The notes under the pieces: model-generated
Seen by the model: only the letters and a program-made list of their open reading frames with translations
The model's database searches: none
Told to the model about the DNA's origin: nothing
Translations under genes and position numbers: made by a program
Part shown: in pieces, positions 19,374-30,115 of the stretch
Layout of the letters: every line of letters starts with the position of its first letter
How positions within the stretch are numbered: the stretch's first letter is position 1
From: an uncultured Jannaschia sp.
Lineage (GTDB): Bacteria > Pseudomonadota > Alphaproteobacteria > Rhodobacterales > Rhodobacteraceae
Assembly: GCF_947494025.1 (NCBI RefSeq)
Contig: NZ_CANLTQ010000011.1
Span: 1-64,000, forward strand
DNA length: 64,000 nt
Reading direction: 5' to 3'

Positions 19374-20533
19374 CGGCGCACCGGAACCGGGCGTCCCGGC
19401 GCCCGGCCGGCGCGTGTCAGCGGGTTCGGCTTTGGCGCGTCCATCCGATCCGGTCCCGTCCTGCCCGACCCGTCCATCGCGGGGGCCGTTCTCGAACCAA
19501 AGCGGACGGGCGGCCCGATTGTTCCGGGTGGGGCCGGAGTCTCGCGGCCCCGCGTCGGGTTTCCGTCGCGGCACCGCCGGACGCCTCGGAGCGTGCATAT
19601 TGGGTGGCCGGGACGACGCGATCCCGTCCGATGCGAGGCAAGGCCGAACCGCCCGACGGCCAGCGGCACGGCCGCCACCAGCCCCGCCGACCGGATCACG
19701 AAGCCGCCGTTCCGCATGGGCAAGCCCGCGGGGAAGATGGCGATGACGGGCGGAGCTTGGGAACCCGAGGTGGTAATCCACTCCATGTCGATGTTCGCCC
19801 CTTCGGCAACCGCCTGGGGTCACGGACGTGTCATGGCGGGAAGCGGGGCATTGGGCGTCACGGAATTGAACGATTCCGTCGCGTATCTGCGGACCGTTCG
19901 TCGGTGGTCTCGACCTGGGTCACGACGCTGGCTTCGTCCTCGATCGCGGGCGGTCCTGCGAGCGGTGGCGGGCTCTCGACGATCCCGGTCTTTAAGGCGG
20001 AGGCGTAATTGATCGTGAAGCGACCCGTCCTGCATCCGTCCAACCTGCCGGGAATGATGGCGGGCACTGGCAATCCCGTGATGTCGATGTGGCGGGAAGG
20101 GCCGGACGGTGCCGGTCCTGCTCCGTGGGGGTGACGGTCAGCCGGCAGGCGCCCGTAGGCGCGGTCGTGGCGACGTGTTGCCGCTGACTGCGAGGGGGAT
20201 CCGCTGCTGATCAGCCGGGTTTTTCGGGTGCGATTACGGCTCTGGACGGTTCCAAACCGGCGGATACGCTTGCCGGCGTGTCATCCCTGGCGCGTCGCCA
20301 ATGCGCAAAGTCTCGTCGGAAACGGGATCGGCCGATCGTGTACGGCACGATCGACCGATACTGGGGTCACGGATCGTCGGGGGCCGACGACGGACTTCGA
20401 GCGGAGATTGACGCCGGCCTGATCGGAAAGGTGCCGGAGGCCGAAGCGTCACACGATCTTCCGGCGTCCTGTCATGGAGCGATCACGGGGCATCACATCG
20501 AAGCGCGCCTGACGAACCGTTTCCAGTCGCCCG

Positions 20534-22816
20534 TCATCGACGTGAACCGGTTCCGCGAGCCGCGCGGGGCATGTCCGGGTCGGGGCGTACGAAGCGTTGC
20601 ACCGCCCAGATCGCGGCCGCGCCGCCGATCCCGATGAGGTCGGTCACGATGCCGCCTTCGATCATGAAGAGCGCGACGACGCCGAGCGCGATCTGAAGCC
20701 ACCAGGCGATGCGTCCGCCGAGGAACCAGCCCTGCACCGCGGCCGAGAGCAGGTAGACCCCCGCCGTCGCGGTCAGGACCGCGCGGCCGATCTCCGGCCA
20801 GGTCCCGTCCATCAGCAGCGCCGAGTTGTAGAAGAACATGAACGGAACGACGAAGGCGGTGATGCCGATCTTGAACGACGCCATCGAGGTGGCCATCGGA
20901 TTGGCGCCCGAGATACCCGCAGCGGCGTAGCTCGCCAGGGCGACGGGGGGCGTGATCGCGCTGACGACGGCGAAGTAGAAGACGAAGAAATGCGCCGTGA
21001 GCGGCTCGATCCCGAGGTTCGTCAGGCCCGGCGCGACGACGCTCGCCGCGACCGCATAGGCGGCCGTCGTCGGCATCCCCATCCCGAGCATGATCGCGAT
21101 GCACATCGCGAAGAACAGCGCCAGCAGCTCCGACGCCCCGGCGATGCCGAGCAGCAGCGAGGAGAAGCGCGCACCGATCCCGGTCAGCGCGATCACGCCC
21201 ACGATGATGCCGGCGCAGGCGCAGACCGCGATGATTTGGATCGACATGATGCCGGCAAGCTCGAACGCGCGGCCGATCTGGCGCAGGCCCATGCGGTAGG
21301 GCGTCAGCCAGGAGACGACGGCGGCAGAAAGCGTGGCGAGCGTGCCCGCGCGGATCACCGAATAGCCCATGAACAGCGCCCCGATCAGGATGACGATCGG
21401 AAGGAACAGGTAGACCTGCCGCGCCATCTTGCGGAACTTCGGCAATTCGTCCTCGCGCATGCCCCGCATGCCGAGCTTGGCCGCCTCGAAATCCACCATG
21501 AAGTAGATCGACACGAAGTACAGGATCGCGGGGATGATCGCGGCGAGCGCGATCTCGGTGTAGGGAATGCCGGTGATCTCGGCCATGATGAACGCGCCGG
21601 CCCCCATGATCGGCGGCATGATCTGTCCGCCGGTCGAAGCGGCGGCTTCCACGGCCCCCGCGGTCGTGGACTTGTATCCGACCTTCTTCATCAGCGGGAT
21701 CGTCAGCGAGCCGGTCGCCACGACGTTGCCCGCGGAGGTGCCGTTGATCATGCCCATCAGGCCGGAGGCGAAGATCGCGACCTTTGCCGGTCCGCCCCGC
21801 GAACGCCCGGCGGCGGCGAAGGCGAAGTTGACGAAATAATCGCCGACCTTGGAGGCCGACAGGAACGCCGCGAAGATGATGAAGAGGATGATGTAGGTCG
21901 AGGACACCGCCGTGGTCGGCCCCAGGATGCCCGCATCGGTGTAGACCTGACTGAAGAACCGCTCCCATGAGATCGCGGGCGAGTTCAGGAAGCCGGGCAG
22001 GAATTGCCCGGTGAAGACATAGACGAGGAAAATGCCCGAAATGACGACGAGCGCGAGGCCCGCGACCCGGCGCGTGAGTTCCAGGATCAGCGCGACGCCC
22101 GCCACCGCGGCGAGCGAAATGCCGATCGGCGCGAACGGCGTGCCGGTCGAGTTGCGCATCAGGGTGCCGTAGATCGTGATCAGATAGACCGCGACGGACA
22201 GGGCGCAAATGCCCAGCACGATGTCGGGCGCGGCGAAACCGCCGCGAGGGTGCCGATGGACCCAGCTCAGGACGATGCCGCCCGCGGTGGCCGCGAGGAG
22301 GGGGGCGCCGAACCACCAGATCTCCCGGCCCCGGATGCCGGGATCCATGCCGTTCCACATCGCGCCGTTGGCGATCTCGATCGAGAACGACAGCGCGGTG
22401 CCGAGCGAAACGAGGCCCACCACCGCGAAGGCCCAGGAGAGCCCGTCGACCGCGCGTGTCCCCTTGGACGCGTCCTCGGCAAACGCGCGGCCGGCGAACA
22501 TCGCGAAGCCCAGCAGCAGCGCGCCGGCGACGTGGACGATGCGGAAGTTCCAGGTTTCCATCGGGAAGGTCGGCAGGAGCGGCAGCTCGACCCCGGTCCA
22601 CCGCTCGATCGATATGCCGTTCAGGGCCGCCATGTGAAACGCCGCGTAAAGTCCGGCGAACCAGGCCATCAGGCTCAGCCGCCAGCCTGAATAGTCGCGG
22701 CGGTTGGCCTCGACAGGTTCGTCGTCGACGCCTTCGGCGATCACCCCGCCGCCTTCGGCGAGCCCCCCCGCTTCGAGCTTCGGCTTCGTTTCTAGGTCGT
22801 CCCGGCTTTCGGCCAT
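20534..22816 (-). CDS. TRAP transporter permease, fused 4TM/12TM subunits (TAXI type)
   Basis: 760-aa multi-TM protein with EAAASTGGQIMPPIMGAGAFIMAEITGIPY and MGMPTTAAYAV motifs. Confidence 0.92.
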   Translation of the reverse strand: MAESRDDLETKPKLEAGGLAEGGGVIAEGVDDEPVEANRRDYSGWRLSLMAWFAGLYAAFHMAALNGISIERWTGVELPLLPTFPMETWNFRIVHVAGALLLGFAMFAGRAFAEDASKGTRAVDGLSWAFAVVGLVSLGTALSFSIEIANGAMWNGMDPGIRGREIWWFGAPLLAATAGGIVLSWVHRHPRGGFAAPDIVLGICALSVAVYLITIYGTLMRNSTGTPFAPIGISLAAVAGVALILELTRRVAGLALVVISGIFLVYVFTGQFLPGFLNSPAISWERFFSQVYTDAGILGPTTAVSSTYIILFIIFAAFLSASKVGDYFVNFAFAAAGRSRGGPAKVAIFASGLMGMINGTSAGNVVATGSLTIPLMKKVGYKSTTAGAVEAAASTGGQIMPPIMGAGAFIMAEITGIPYTEIALAAIIPAILYFVSIYFMVDFEAAKLGMRGMREDELPKFRKMARQVYLFLPIVILIGALFMGYSVIRAGTLATLSAAVVSWLTPYRMGLRQIGRAFELAGIMSIQIIAVCACAGIIVGVIALTGIGARFSSLLLGIAGASELLALFFAMCIAIMLGMGMPTTAAYAVAASVVAPGLTNLGIEPLTAHFFVFYFAVVSAITPPVALASYAAAGISGANPMATSMASFKIGITAFVVPFMFFYNSALLMDGTWPEIGRAVLTATAGVYLLSAAVQGWFLGGRIAWWLQIALGVVALFMIEGGIVTDLIGIGGAAAIWAVQRFVRPDPDMPRAARGTGSRR

Positions 22817-22864
22817 GTCGTTCTTTCCCCGTGGACCGGCTCCGCACCGGTTACGCGATCTTCC

Positions 22865-22921
22865 GGTGCGTCAAGGCACCTTTCCTAGTCCGAAAGGACC
22901 GCACCTCAAAAGAGGCGCGGT
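22865..22921 (-). terminator. Three adjacent stem-loops between TAXI SBP and TRAP permease genes
   Basis: GGTGC/GCACC (22865-22880), CCTTTC/GAAAGG (22879-22897), ACCGCACCTC-AAAA-GAGGCGCGGT (22898-22921). Confidence 0.55.
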
Positions 22922-22970
22922 TCCGACCATGCCGACGCGGGCCCGGATGGGACCGGGACCGCGTGCGGCG

Positions 22971-23971
22971 TCACCGCGCGCTGTAGACCATGTCGTCGGG
23001 TATCTCGGCCCCCGCATTCTCGCGGAACCAGCGGGCCGCGCCGGGGTGCCATTGCAGAACCGTGTTCTTGTCCCAGTTCTCCGGCACCGTCTCGGCCGCG
23101 GAGCCGTGGATGTTCATCATGCGGGCATTGTCCGACATCACGATGTCGGTGGCCGCGTAGACGAAATCCTCGGGCAAGTCGCAGTTGGCGATGGCGAAGT
23201 TCCACATCGCGACCGAATGCATGTCCTCCTCGAGCGTCGAGTAGGTATCGGCGGGGATGGTGAACTCGGAGACCGGGAACTCCTCGATGATCTGCGCCTG
23301 CTCCTCCTCCGAGAAGTCGACGAAGTTGATGTCGGTCTGCACCTCGGCCTGACTGATCGCCGGCGTCGGGATGCCGACGGCGAAGGCCACCGCGTCGAGA
23401 AGGCCGTCCTGGAGCTGGCCGCCAAGGTCGTCCCAGCCGCCGTTGCGCCGCTCGAAGTCGACGCCGAGCGCTTCGAGCATCGCAGGGAAGTAGGTGTCGG
23501 AGGTGGAGCCGGCGGGCCCGAAGCCGATGCGCGCCCCGGCCGGGATCGACTCGACCGAGGTGATGCCCGAGCCGGAAAGCGCGGCCATCGAGAACGGCGT
23601 CTGATACATCGGGAACATCGCGCAGGCCTGCGTCATCGTCAGGCCGGGAGCGATCGGGTTGGTCCCCTCGAGCGACTCGCGCGCCGGGCCCATCGTCGTC
23701 ATTCCGAACGCTGCATCGCCCGTATGCACGAGCGCCATGTTCTGCATCGGTCCGCCGGTGACCTCGCCACCCCCGGAGATGCCCAGCTCCTCGCCGACGA
23801 GGTTCGCCCAGCCCGAGCCGTAGACGAAGAACGTGCCGCCCTGCGACGCGGTTCCGACGGTGAAGCTGTCGGGCCAGCCCGTGCGGTCGAGATCGGCATA
23901 GGTCTCGTTCTGCGCGGTGGCGGTCGTGGCGGTCAGTGCCGCGACGGCGGCAAGAATCTCGGTGGTTCTCA
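22971..23971 (-). CDS. TAXI family TRAP transporter solute-binding protein
   Basis: MRTTEILAAVAALTATTATAQ signal peptide; FTVGTASQGGTFFVYGSGWANLVGEELG; adjacent permease. Confidence 0.92.
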
Positions 23972-24406
23972 TCGTTATCCTCCCAATGGGCGCATGTTGT
24001 CCGGCCGGCGCGATGCCTCGCCGTAATCGCCAGACAATCTTGTGACCAAGGTCGCGGGAAAAGGCCAGACGGGACCGACGATGTAAGAATTTCCCTGACG
24101 GCATCGACGAGCCGAAGGGGCGGCGACCGTCCTCGGAAGCGGTCATGGAATAACGTGTCCGCGTCCTGCCCGGATCGTAGCCGTAATATCCGGGTCAGAG
24201 CCTGGGATGGATCGCCCGGGCCGGGTCGGTCCGGCAAGAACGCGCCGCGCGCCGCCCGGACCGACGCATCGACGGACGGCAGGGATCCGAACCGCGCCCG
24301 GTCGAACGGCACACCGGGACGGCGATTGCCGACCCGGTGGCGGTCGCGGGGCAGGGCACCGGCGGAACTGCCGGACCGGCCTTCGCGAAGCGCGGATGAT
24401 CCGCTC

Positions 24407-25972
24407 CTACTCCTCCGCGTTCATCGCGTGGTTCATCACGTGAAAGATTACGTTCTGCTCGATGGTGCCGTCGAACAGATGGGCCCAGGGACCCTTGGCA
24501 TAGAGGGCCACGTCGGTCCCGGAATGGGTCTCCGACGGCATCGGCACCAGCGCCTGCTGGAGGTAGTCGATATCGGTCGCCTCCTCCTCGGTCAGATCGG
24601 GACGCGAACCGGCATAGAGCGGCTGCGCCTCGCCCTCGGCTTCACCGACATCCGGTTCGGTCGGCTGGGAATTGTCCGCGTCGGGGATCTCGTCCACCTG
24701 CTCCACGAGGACGGAGCCGGCCCCGTTCAGGTAGCCCGCCACGGTATAGGGCATGCCGTCCGAGGCGACGTTCGGGTTGCCGGTATGCTCGATACCGGAC
24801 GGATCGACCTCCATGCAGAGCCCCGTGATGTCGGAGCCGCGACCGCAATACCCGTTGAACTGAAGGGCGTGATCATGATCGGCGGTCACGACGATCAGCG
24901 TGTCGGCGTCGTCCGTCATCTCGTCCGCCATCGCGATCGCCTCTGCGAAGGCGCGGCCGTCCCGCACTGTCCGGGCGAGGTTGCCGGCGTGGTTGGCGTG
25001 GTCGACCCGTCCAGCCTCCACCAGCAGATAATAGCCGTCCTCGTTCCGCGAAAGCACCTCGATCGCCGCCTGCGTCATCTCGGCAAGGCTCGGCTCGCCC
25101 GAGCGATCCGCCTCGTACTGCATGTGGCTCGGCTCGAAGAGGCCGATGACGGGACCCTCGACGCTCGCGGTGTCGATCGCGTCGAACTCCTCCTGCGTCT
25201 GGACATAGATGCCGTTCTCTCCGGCCATCTCCTCCGCGAGGTTGCGCCCGTCCCCGCGGCTGCCGGTTCCACCCTCCGCGTCGGTCACTTCGGCGGGAAT
25301 GAAGTGCTGGCGCCCGCCGCCCATCGCCAGGTCGATGACCCCTGCCTCGACCTGCTCGGCCAGTTGTGACGCCAGGTCGGCCTGCTCGCACCCCTCCGGG
25401 ATCAGAGTGTCGTCCTCGAAATCGCGATCGACGGTGCGCCCGTAGACGGCGGCCGGGGTCGCGTGGGTCAGCCGGGCCGTCGAGACCATGCCGACCGATT
25501 TGCCCGCCTCGGCGACGATCTCGGACAGGAGCGTCACCTCTTCCGCGGCCCCCGCGGCGCAATCCCCGACAGCCACGGCGTCGGTGACGTTGATCACGTC
25601 GTTCTTGGCCTTGATCCCCGAGTTGAACGCGGCCGCGGTCGGCGCGCTGTCGGGCGTCTGGCCGTTGGTCGTGTAGGTCTTGATCAGCGCAAGGTTCGGG
25701 AACGCCTCGTGCGGCTGGACGTAATCGTCGCCAAGACCGCCCTCCTGCTGTCCGGTGAAGAGACGGGTCGCATAATTCGACGCGACGCCGTTACCGTCCG
25801 CGACCAAGAGGATGACGTTCTTGGCACGGTTCGTGTTGGGCTCCCGCGACAGCATCGCCTCGAGCGTGGCCTGCGCGTCCTCGTACCACTGGTTCGACGC
25901 CTGCGGCACGTCTTGGGCCGAGGCCCCGGCCGCCGAAAGCGCGAGGATGGAAAGTGACAATCCGAATTTCAT
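24407..25972 (-). CDS. phoA: Alkaline phosphatase
   Basis: Signal peptide; KNVILLVADGNGVASNYATRLF; TPDSAPTAAAFNSGIKAKN (active-site DSA); VTADHDHALQF. Confidence 0.93.
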   Translation of the reverse strand: MKFGLSLSILALSAAGASAQDVPQASNQWYEDAQATLEAMLSREPNTNRAKNVILLVADGNGVASNYATRLFTGQQEGGLGDDYVQPHEAFPNLALIKTYTTNGQTPDSAPTAAAFNSGIKAKNDVINVTDAVAVGDCAAGAAEEVTLLSEIVAEAGKSVGMVSTARLTHATPAAVYGRTVDRDFEDDTLIPEGCEQADLASQLAEQVEAGVIDLAMGGGRQHFIPAEVTDAEGGTGSRGDGRNLAEEMAGENGIYVQTQEEFDAIDTASVEGPVIGLFEPSHMQYEADRSGEPSLAEMTQAAIEVLSRNEDGYYLLVEAGRVDHANHAGNLARTVRDGRAFAEAIAMADEMTDDADTLIVVTADHDHALQFNGYCGRGSDITGLCMEVDPSGIEHTGNPNVASDGMPYTVAGYLNGAGSVLVEQVDEIPDADNSQPTEPDVGEAEGEAQPLYAGSRPDLTEEEATDIDYLQQALVPMPSETHSGTDVALYAKGPWAHLFDGTIEQNVIFHVMNHAMNAEE

Positions 25973-26111
25973 GAGGTGCTCCCTTGTCCGTCGATACCGC
26001 AGGGTTGCCCCTCCTCGGGCGCCTGCCTGTTTACCCTAAGGGATCTTCGACAGGTGGCAATCGTGTTGCGACGCTTACCGGCGCAACGACGACCGCTGGC
26101 AATCCCTCACC

Positions 26112-26140
26112 GGATTTGTGCAACAAAGCCTCCGAAGAGA
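26112..26140. mobile_element. Possible IS terminus remnant
   Basis: GGATTTGTGCAACAAAGCCTC resembles TTTGTTGCACAAA-type ends of IS5-family elements; no transposase nearby. Confidence 0.25.
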
Positions 26141-26376
26141 CCCAGATCGACCGCGGCGTTCCGGGTCCATTCTGCACACCCAGTCAAACGCTCTTCGTCG
26201 TGAACGATCCTCGGTGGTCGTTCCTGATGGTCCACCGGGCGCTTCCTTTCTCGAATGTGACGCGCACATCGCTTGCCAAATTCGACCCGTACTCGGGGAA
26301 CGGGTATTTCCTGACAGCGCGGCCAAGGCGGAGCTGAAACAGCGCTTCCCGAAGGAGACGTTTTTCCGGGCGTCCC

Positions 26377-27609
26377 CTACGTCAGAAAGGGCAGCTTGAA
26401 TGCGAAAGTGGTGGTCCCGTTCGCGCAGGTCACTTCGATCCGGCCATTATGCGCGGTCGCGATGGAGGAGGCGATATGCAGTCCGAGGCCCAGACCTTCG
26501 CCCGTCGCATGTTCCCCTCGCTGGAATGGCTGGAACAAGGTTTTCCGGACGCTCTCGGGAATGGCCTTTCCCCGGTTCGCAACCGATATTTCGACTTCAC
26601 CATCTCTGAGGACGCCCCGCACCTCGATCGTTGAGCCACCCGACGCATGCCGCGTGGCGTTGGACAACAGGTTCGAGACGGCTTGGGCCACACGCGGCGC
26701 GTCGCAACTGATCGGCCTGTCGAATTGCAAGTCCTGCGTGATCTCGTGCTCGGGTGATGCCGCACGGACCTCGTCAACGACTTGGAGGATGGCGTCCGCC
26801 AATGGGGCGTCCGGCGTTGCGGAGATCCGGATGCCGCCCCCGAGGCGCGACTTGGCATGAAGCAGGATGTTATCGATCAGATCGTTCATGCGATGGAGCG
26901 ATGCGCGCATCAGAGGCAGGATCTGCCGCGCCCTGTCCGGCAGGGGCTGCTTGTCGAGTTGCCGGATCCCGGCGCCGAGTGCGGCCACAGGATTGCGCAG
27001 ATCATGGCCCAGCACGGCGACGAACTCTTCCTGAACGCGGGCCATCTCGCGCTCGTGTTCGACGAGCTGTTCCTGTGCCTCCAGCCGCTCCTCGGTTTCC
27101 AAGCCCCGGCCAATGATTTCCGCGAACATCTCCAGCATCGCCACCGCACGTGGATGCTTCACGTCGCGCGGCTCGGTGTCGATCGCGCAAAGCGTGCCGA
27201 AGAAGCTGCCATCGCTGCGATGGATCGGTATCGAGGCGTAGCTGACGATGCCGAACCTGGCCGCGATAGGGTGACCCTTGTAGACCTCGTCCGTCGCGAC
27301 GTCGTTGAACAGGACTTTCCGGGACGTTTCCCGCACGGACTGACAGAAGGTCGACTGGATTTCGATCTCGTCGCCTCCGGCCAAACCGAAGTTGATTTCG
27401 TCCACGGTCCGGCAGGCCACCCAACGGTCGGCCGTCACTCGAGCGACCCCGGCAAAGCGCATGTCGGTGGCCAGCATCACGGTTTCGAGAATGGTGCCTA
27501 CGAGCTCGCTGCCCGCCAGCATCTCGATGTCGGCCTGAAAGTCATGTGTTCCCGCCAGAAAGGCCGCATGATCCTGAACAATAGCGCGTTGCTGTTTCTG
27601 TCCGCCCAT
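26377..27609 (-). CDS. GAF-domain sensor histidine kinase
   Basis: GAF-like region RETSRKVLFNDVATDEVYKGHPIAARFGIVSYASIPI; HisKA EEFVAVLGHDLRNPVAALGAGIRQL; HATPase GEGLGLGLHIASSIATAHNGRIEV. Confidence 0.9.
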   Translation of the reverse strand: MGGQKQQRAIVQDHAAFLAGTHDFQADIEMLAGSELVGTILETVMLATDMRFAGVARVTADRWVACRTVDEINFGLAGGDEIEIQSTFCQSVRETSRKVLFNDVATDEVYKGHPIAARFGIVSYASIPIHRSDGSFFGTLCAIDTEPRDVKHPRAVAMLEMFAEIIGRGLETEERLEAQEQLVEHEREMARVQEEFVAVLGHDLRNPVAALGAGIRQLDKQPLPDRARQILPLMRASLHRMNDLIDNILLHAKSRLGGGIRISATPDAPLADAILQVVDEVRAASPEHEITQDLQFDRPISCDAPRVAQAVSNLLSNATRHASGGSTIEVRGVLRDGEVEISVANRGKAIPESVRKTLFQPFQRGEHATGEGLGLGLHIASSIATAHNGRIEVTCANGTTTFAFKLPFLT

Positions 27610-27625
27610 TCGCCGCCTCTATCCT

Positions 27626-27903
27626 TCATGCGCCATCCTCAGTAGCACCGGATGGCCGAGCGACAACAACCTCAATGGGTCGAAAGCTGTATGTGACGGT
27701 GCAATCGTTCGCCGTCAGCCATCCCGCCTGCGTGGGAGGCGCCGTTCGCAGCCTTCGAAACCACTCGATGAGGCGCGACCACGGGGCACGGTTCGCCACG
27801 ATGGCCGCCAGCATGCGCTGTGCGAGCGTTCGCTTCGGGCGTTACTCGCATCCCCTCCAGCAGTTCGCCGGGAATGGCGTCGCCGATCTTCTTCGTCATG
27901 GTC
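27626..27903 (-). pseudogene. Small hypothetical protein apparently split by a frameshift
   Basis: MTKKIGDAIPGELLEGMRVTPEANARTA in one frame; MLAAIVANRAPWSRLIEWFRRLRTAPPTQAGWLTANDCTVTYSFRPIEVVVARPSGA in the next. Confidence 0.35.
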
Positions 27904-28067
27904 CATGCTCCTGTCGTTCGCAGCACGGACCGACAGCCTCATATACGATAGATCGGACACTTCCTCCCAGGATGTTGCGAGACAGGACAGACGGGAGCAG
28001 ACCTGAAGGTGCGGACGGCCGGTCGTCCATGACCGCGATGACGAGCCGTCAATCCTGCTGTCGCGCG

Positions 28068-28610
28068 CTACACCGAGCCCGCTGACCCGGCGCTTTGCTG
28101 TTCGCCCCCGGGCAGTTCGAGCTCTTCCGGCGCGATCAGGACGCCATCCACATCGGCATAGATCCACATGCCCGACGTGACCGGCACGCCGCCGATCTCG
28201 ACGGGCCTGCCCACATCGGACGGGTTCTCTCGCCAACCTTTGCGGGGCGTGACGCCGAGCGCCATGACGCCGAACGGCAACGGTCTTGTCCCGCGCGAGT
28301 CGCGGATCGCGCCCGCGACGACGACACCGCGCCAGCCGTTCTCCACGCCGATCGCGGCCAGCCGATCCCCCATCACGCCCGTATCGACGTGACCGATCGC
28401 ATCCACCACGAGGATGCGGCCCAAGCCCGGCGTCCGAAGCTCCGCAAGGACGGGCCTGTGATCGCGCTCCACGCGAAGCGTCTGGCAAGGTCCGAAGAAG
28501 CTGTCGAGTCCCCCAAAACTGCGCAACGGAAGGTCCACCACGCCGACGTTTTGGTGGTGCAGATCGTAGAGATCGGCGGTGACGATCACGGGTTGCGGAG
28601 GAAGGGTCAC
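28068..28610 (-). CDS. RraA-like / HMG aldolase family protein
   Basis: GRILVVDAIGHVDTGVMGDRLAAIGVENGWRGVVVAGAIRDSRGTRPLPFGVMALGVTPRKG. Confidence 0.88.
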   Translation of the reverse strand: MTLPPQPVIVTADLYDLHHQNVGVVDLPLRSFGGLDSFFGPCQTLRVERDHRPVLAELRTPGLGRILVVDAIGHVDTGVMGDRLAAIGVENGWRGVVVAGAIRDSRGTRPLPFGVMALGVTPRKGWRENPSDVGRPVEIGGVPVTSGMWIYADVDGVLIAPEELELPGGEQQSAGSAGSV

Positions 28611-30115
28611 GCGGTCAGGTCTTCCACCTTGGCCGTCAGGTCGGCGATGTAGGGCGCGGTGTCGAGGCCGCGCCCGGTGGCGCGGGTCAACGTCTCCTCC
28701 GGCGTGGACGACCGGCCGTGGGACCAGACATTCGCGCGCATGTCCTCGAAGAGTGGTCGATAATCGCCCGCCTCCAGCCCCTCGGACACCCCGGACCGCC
28801 GGCAGGCCGCCGCGAAGAGTTGCGAGGACATGACGTTGCCCAGCGTGTAGGTCGGGAACGAGCCGACATAGCCATGCGACCAGTGCACGTCCTGAAGCAC
28901 GCCGCGCGTGTCGTCGGGCACGTCGATGCCCAGCGTCTCGCGCATCTTCCCGTTCCAGACCTGCGGCAAGTCGGCCACGTCGATGGTCCCGTCTATCAGG
29001 TCCGCCTCGATCTCGGAGCGCAGGATGATGTGCATGTCATAGGTCAGTTCGTCCGCCTCGACCCGGATGTAGTCGGGACGGACGCGGTTCACCGCGCGCC
29101 AGAACTCGTCCTGCGACACGTCCGCGAGCTGGTCGGGGAACTGCGCGCGCAGATCGTCGAAATGCAGCGCCCAGAAGCGCCGCGACCGGCCGACCCGGTT
29201 CTCCCACATCCGCGACTGTGCCTCGTGCATGCCGAAGCTGGCACCGCCGACGGCATAGAGGTTCACGAGGTCCGTGGCGAAGATCGTCCGGGCATGCTCC
29301 GGCGCGACGTTCTGCTCGTACATGCCGTGCCCCGCCTCGTGCCAGAGCGCGAAGGTGCCGCCGGGCAGCCAGGACTCGCGGAACCGCGAGGTGATGCGAA
29401 CGTCGTCGCGCGTAAACGAGATCTCGAACGGATGCGCGGTGTCGTCGAGCCGGCCGCGATTCATGTCGTAGCCCATCTTTTCCGCGACCTTCAGGCCGAA
29501 CGCCTTCTGCGCGGGGATCGGGAAATCCCGCGCCATGAAGTCGTGACGCGGCTGCGGCGCGTCCGCCGCCCGCTGGATCAGCGGCACGAGCGCGGCTTTC
29601 AGCTCGGCATAGATGGCTTGCAGCCGGGCATGGGTCATTCCCGGCTCGAACTGGCCGACCATCGCGTCGTAGGGGTGGTCGCCGCCGATCGCCCCGGCGA
29701 TGCGCCGCTGCAACGCCATCATCCGCTCGAGGACAGGGGCGTAGGCGGAGAAATCGTTCGCGGCGCGGGCGGCGACCCAGATCGAATGGGCGCGCGAGGA
29801 CAGCGCGGCCTTCTCCGCGATCACGTCGGCGGGGATGCGGGCGAGCGTGCGGATCTCCCGCCGGGCCAGCGCCACGGCGCGGGCGGGCAGGTCGTCGCCA
29901 TCCCCGACTTCGTCTTGGGCAGCGTTCAGCGCGGCGGCCATCGCGTCGGACGTCGCCATCTCGCGTGCCAGCATCGTGAGCGTCGCCACCTGCTCGGCGC
30001 GCGCATCGACGCCGCCGGGTGGCATCATGGTCCGGCTGTCCCAGGCAAGCAGGTTCAGCGTGCAGAGCACGTCGTTGATCCGCGCGATGCGGGCCTGGAA
30101 ATCAGCGTAGCTCAT
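28607..30115 (-). CDS. Carboxypeptidase M32
   Basis: GGTFALWHEAGHGMYEQNV (HExxH); SSRAHSIWVAARAANDFSAYAPVLERMM. Confidence 0.93.
   Translation of the reverse strand: MSYADFQARIARINDVLCTLNLLAWDSRTMMPPGGVDARAEQVATLTMLAREMATSDAMAAALNAAQDEVGDGDDLPARAVALARREIRTLARIPADVIAEKAALSSRAHSIWVAARAANDFSAYAPVLERMMALQRRIAGAIGGDHPYDAMVGQFEPGMTHARLQAIYAELKAALVPLIQRAADAPQPRHDFMARDFPIPAQKAFGLKVAEKMGYDMNRGRLDDTAHPFEISFTRDDVRITSRFRESWLPGGTFALWHEAGHGMYEQNVAPEHARTIFATDLVNLYAVGGASFGMHEAQSRMWENRVGRSRRFWALHFDDLRAQFPDQLADVSQDEFWRAVNRVRPDYIRVEADELTYDMHIILRSEIEADLIDGTIDVADLPQVWNGKMRETLGIDVPDDTRGVLQDVHWSHGYVGSFPTYTLGNVMSSQLFAAACRRSGVSEGLEAGDYRPLFEDMRANVWSHGRSSTPEETLTRATGRGLDTAPYIADLTAKVEDLTA

Noticed and set aside
19861-19878. 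CGGAAT-TGAACG-ATTCCG inverted repeat
   Set aside because: Only 6-bp arms, not near a supported gene start; expected by chance in a window this size.
19374-20533. Several 60-290 aa ORFs in both strands between AI-2E transporter and TRAP permease
   Set aside because: Mutually overlapping, compositionally biased, no convincing homology; region left unannotated.
20493-22847. 784-aa minus ORF in another frame of the TRAP permease
   Set aside because: Arg/His-rich out-of-frame translation; the 760-aa frame has the permease motifs.
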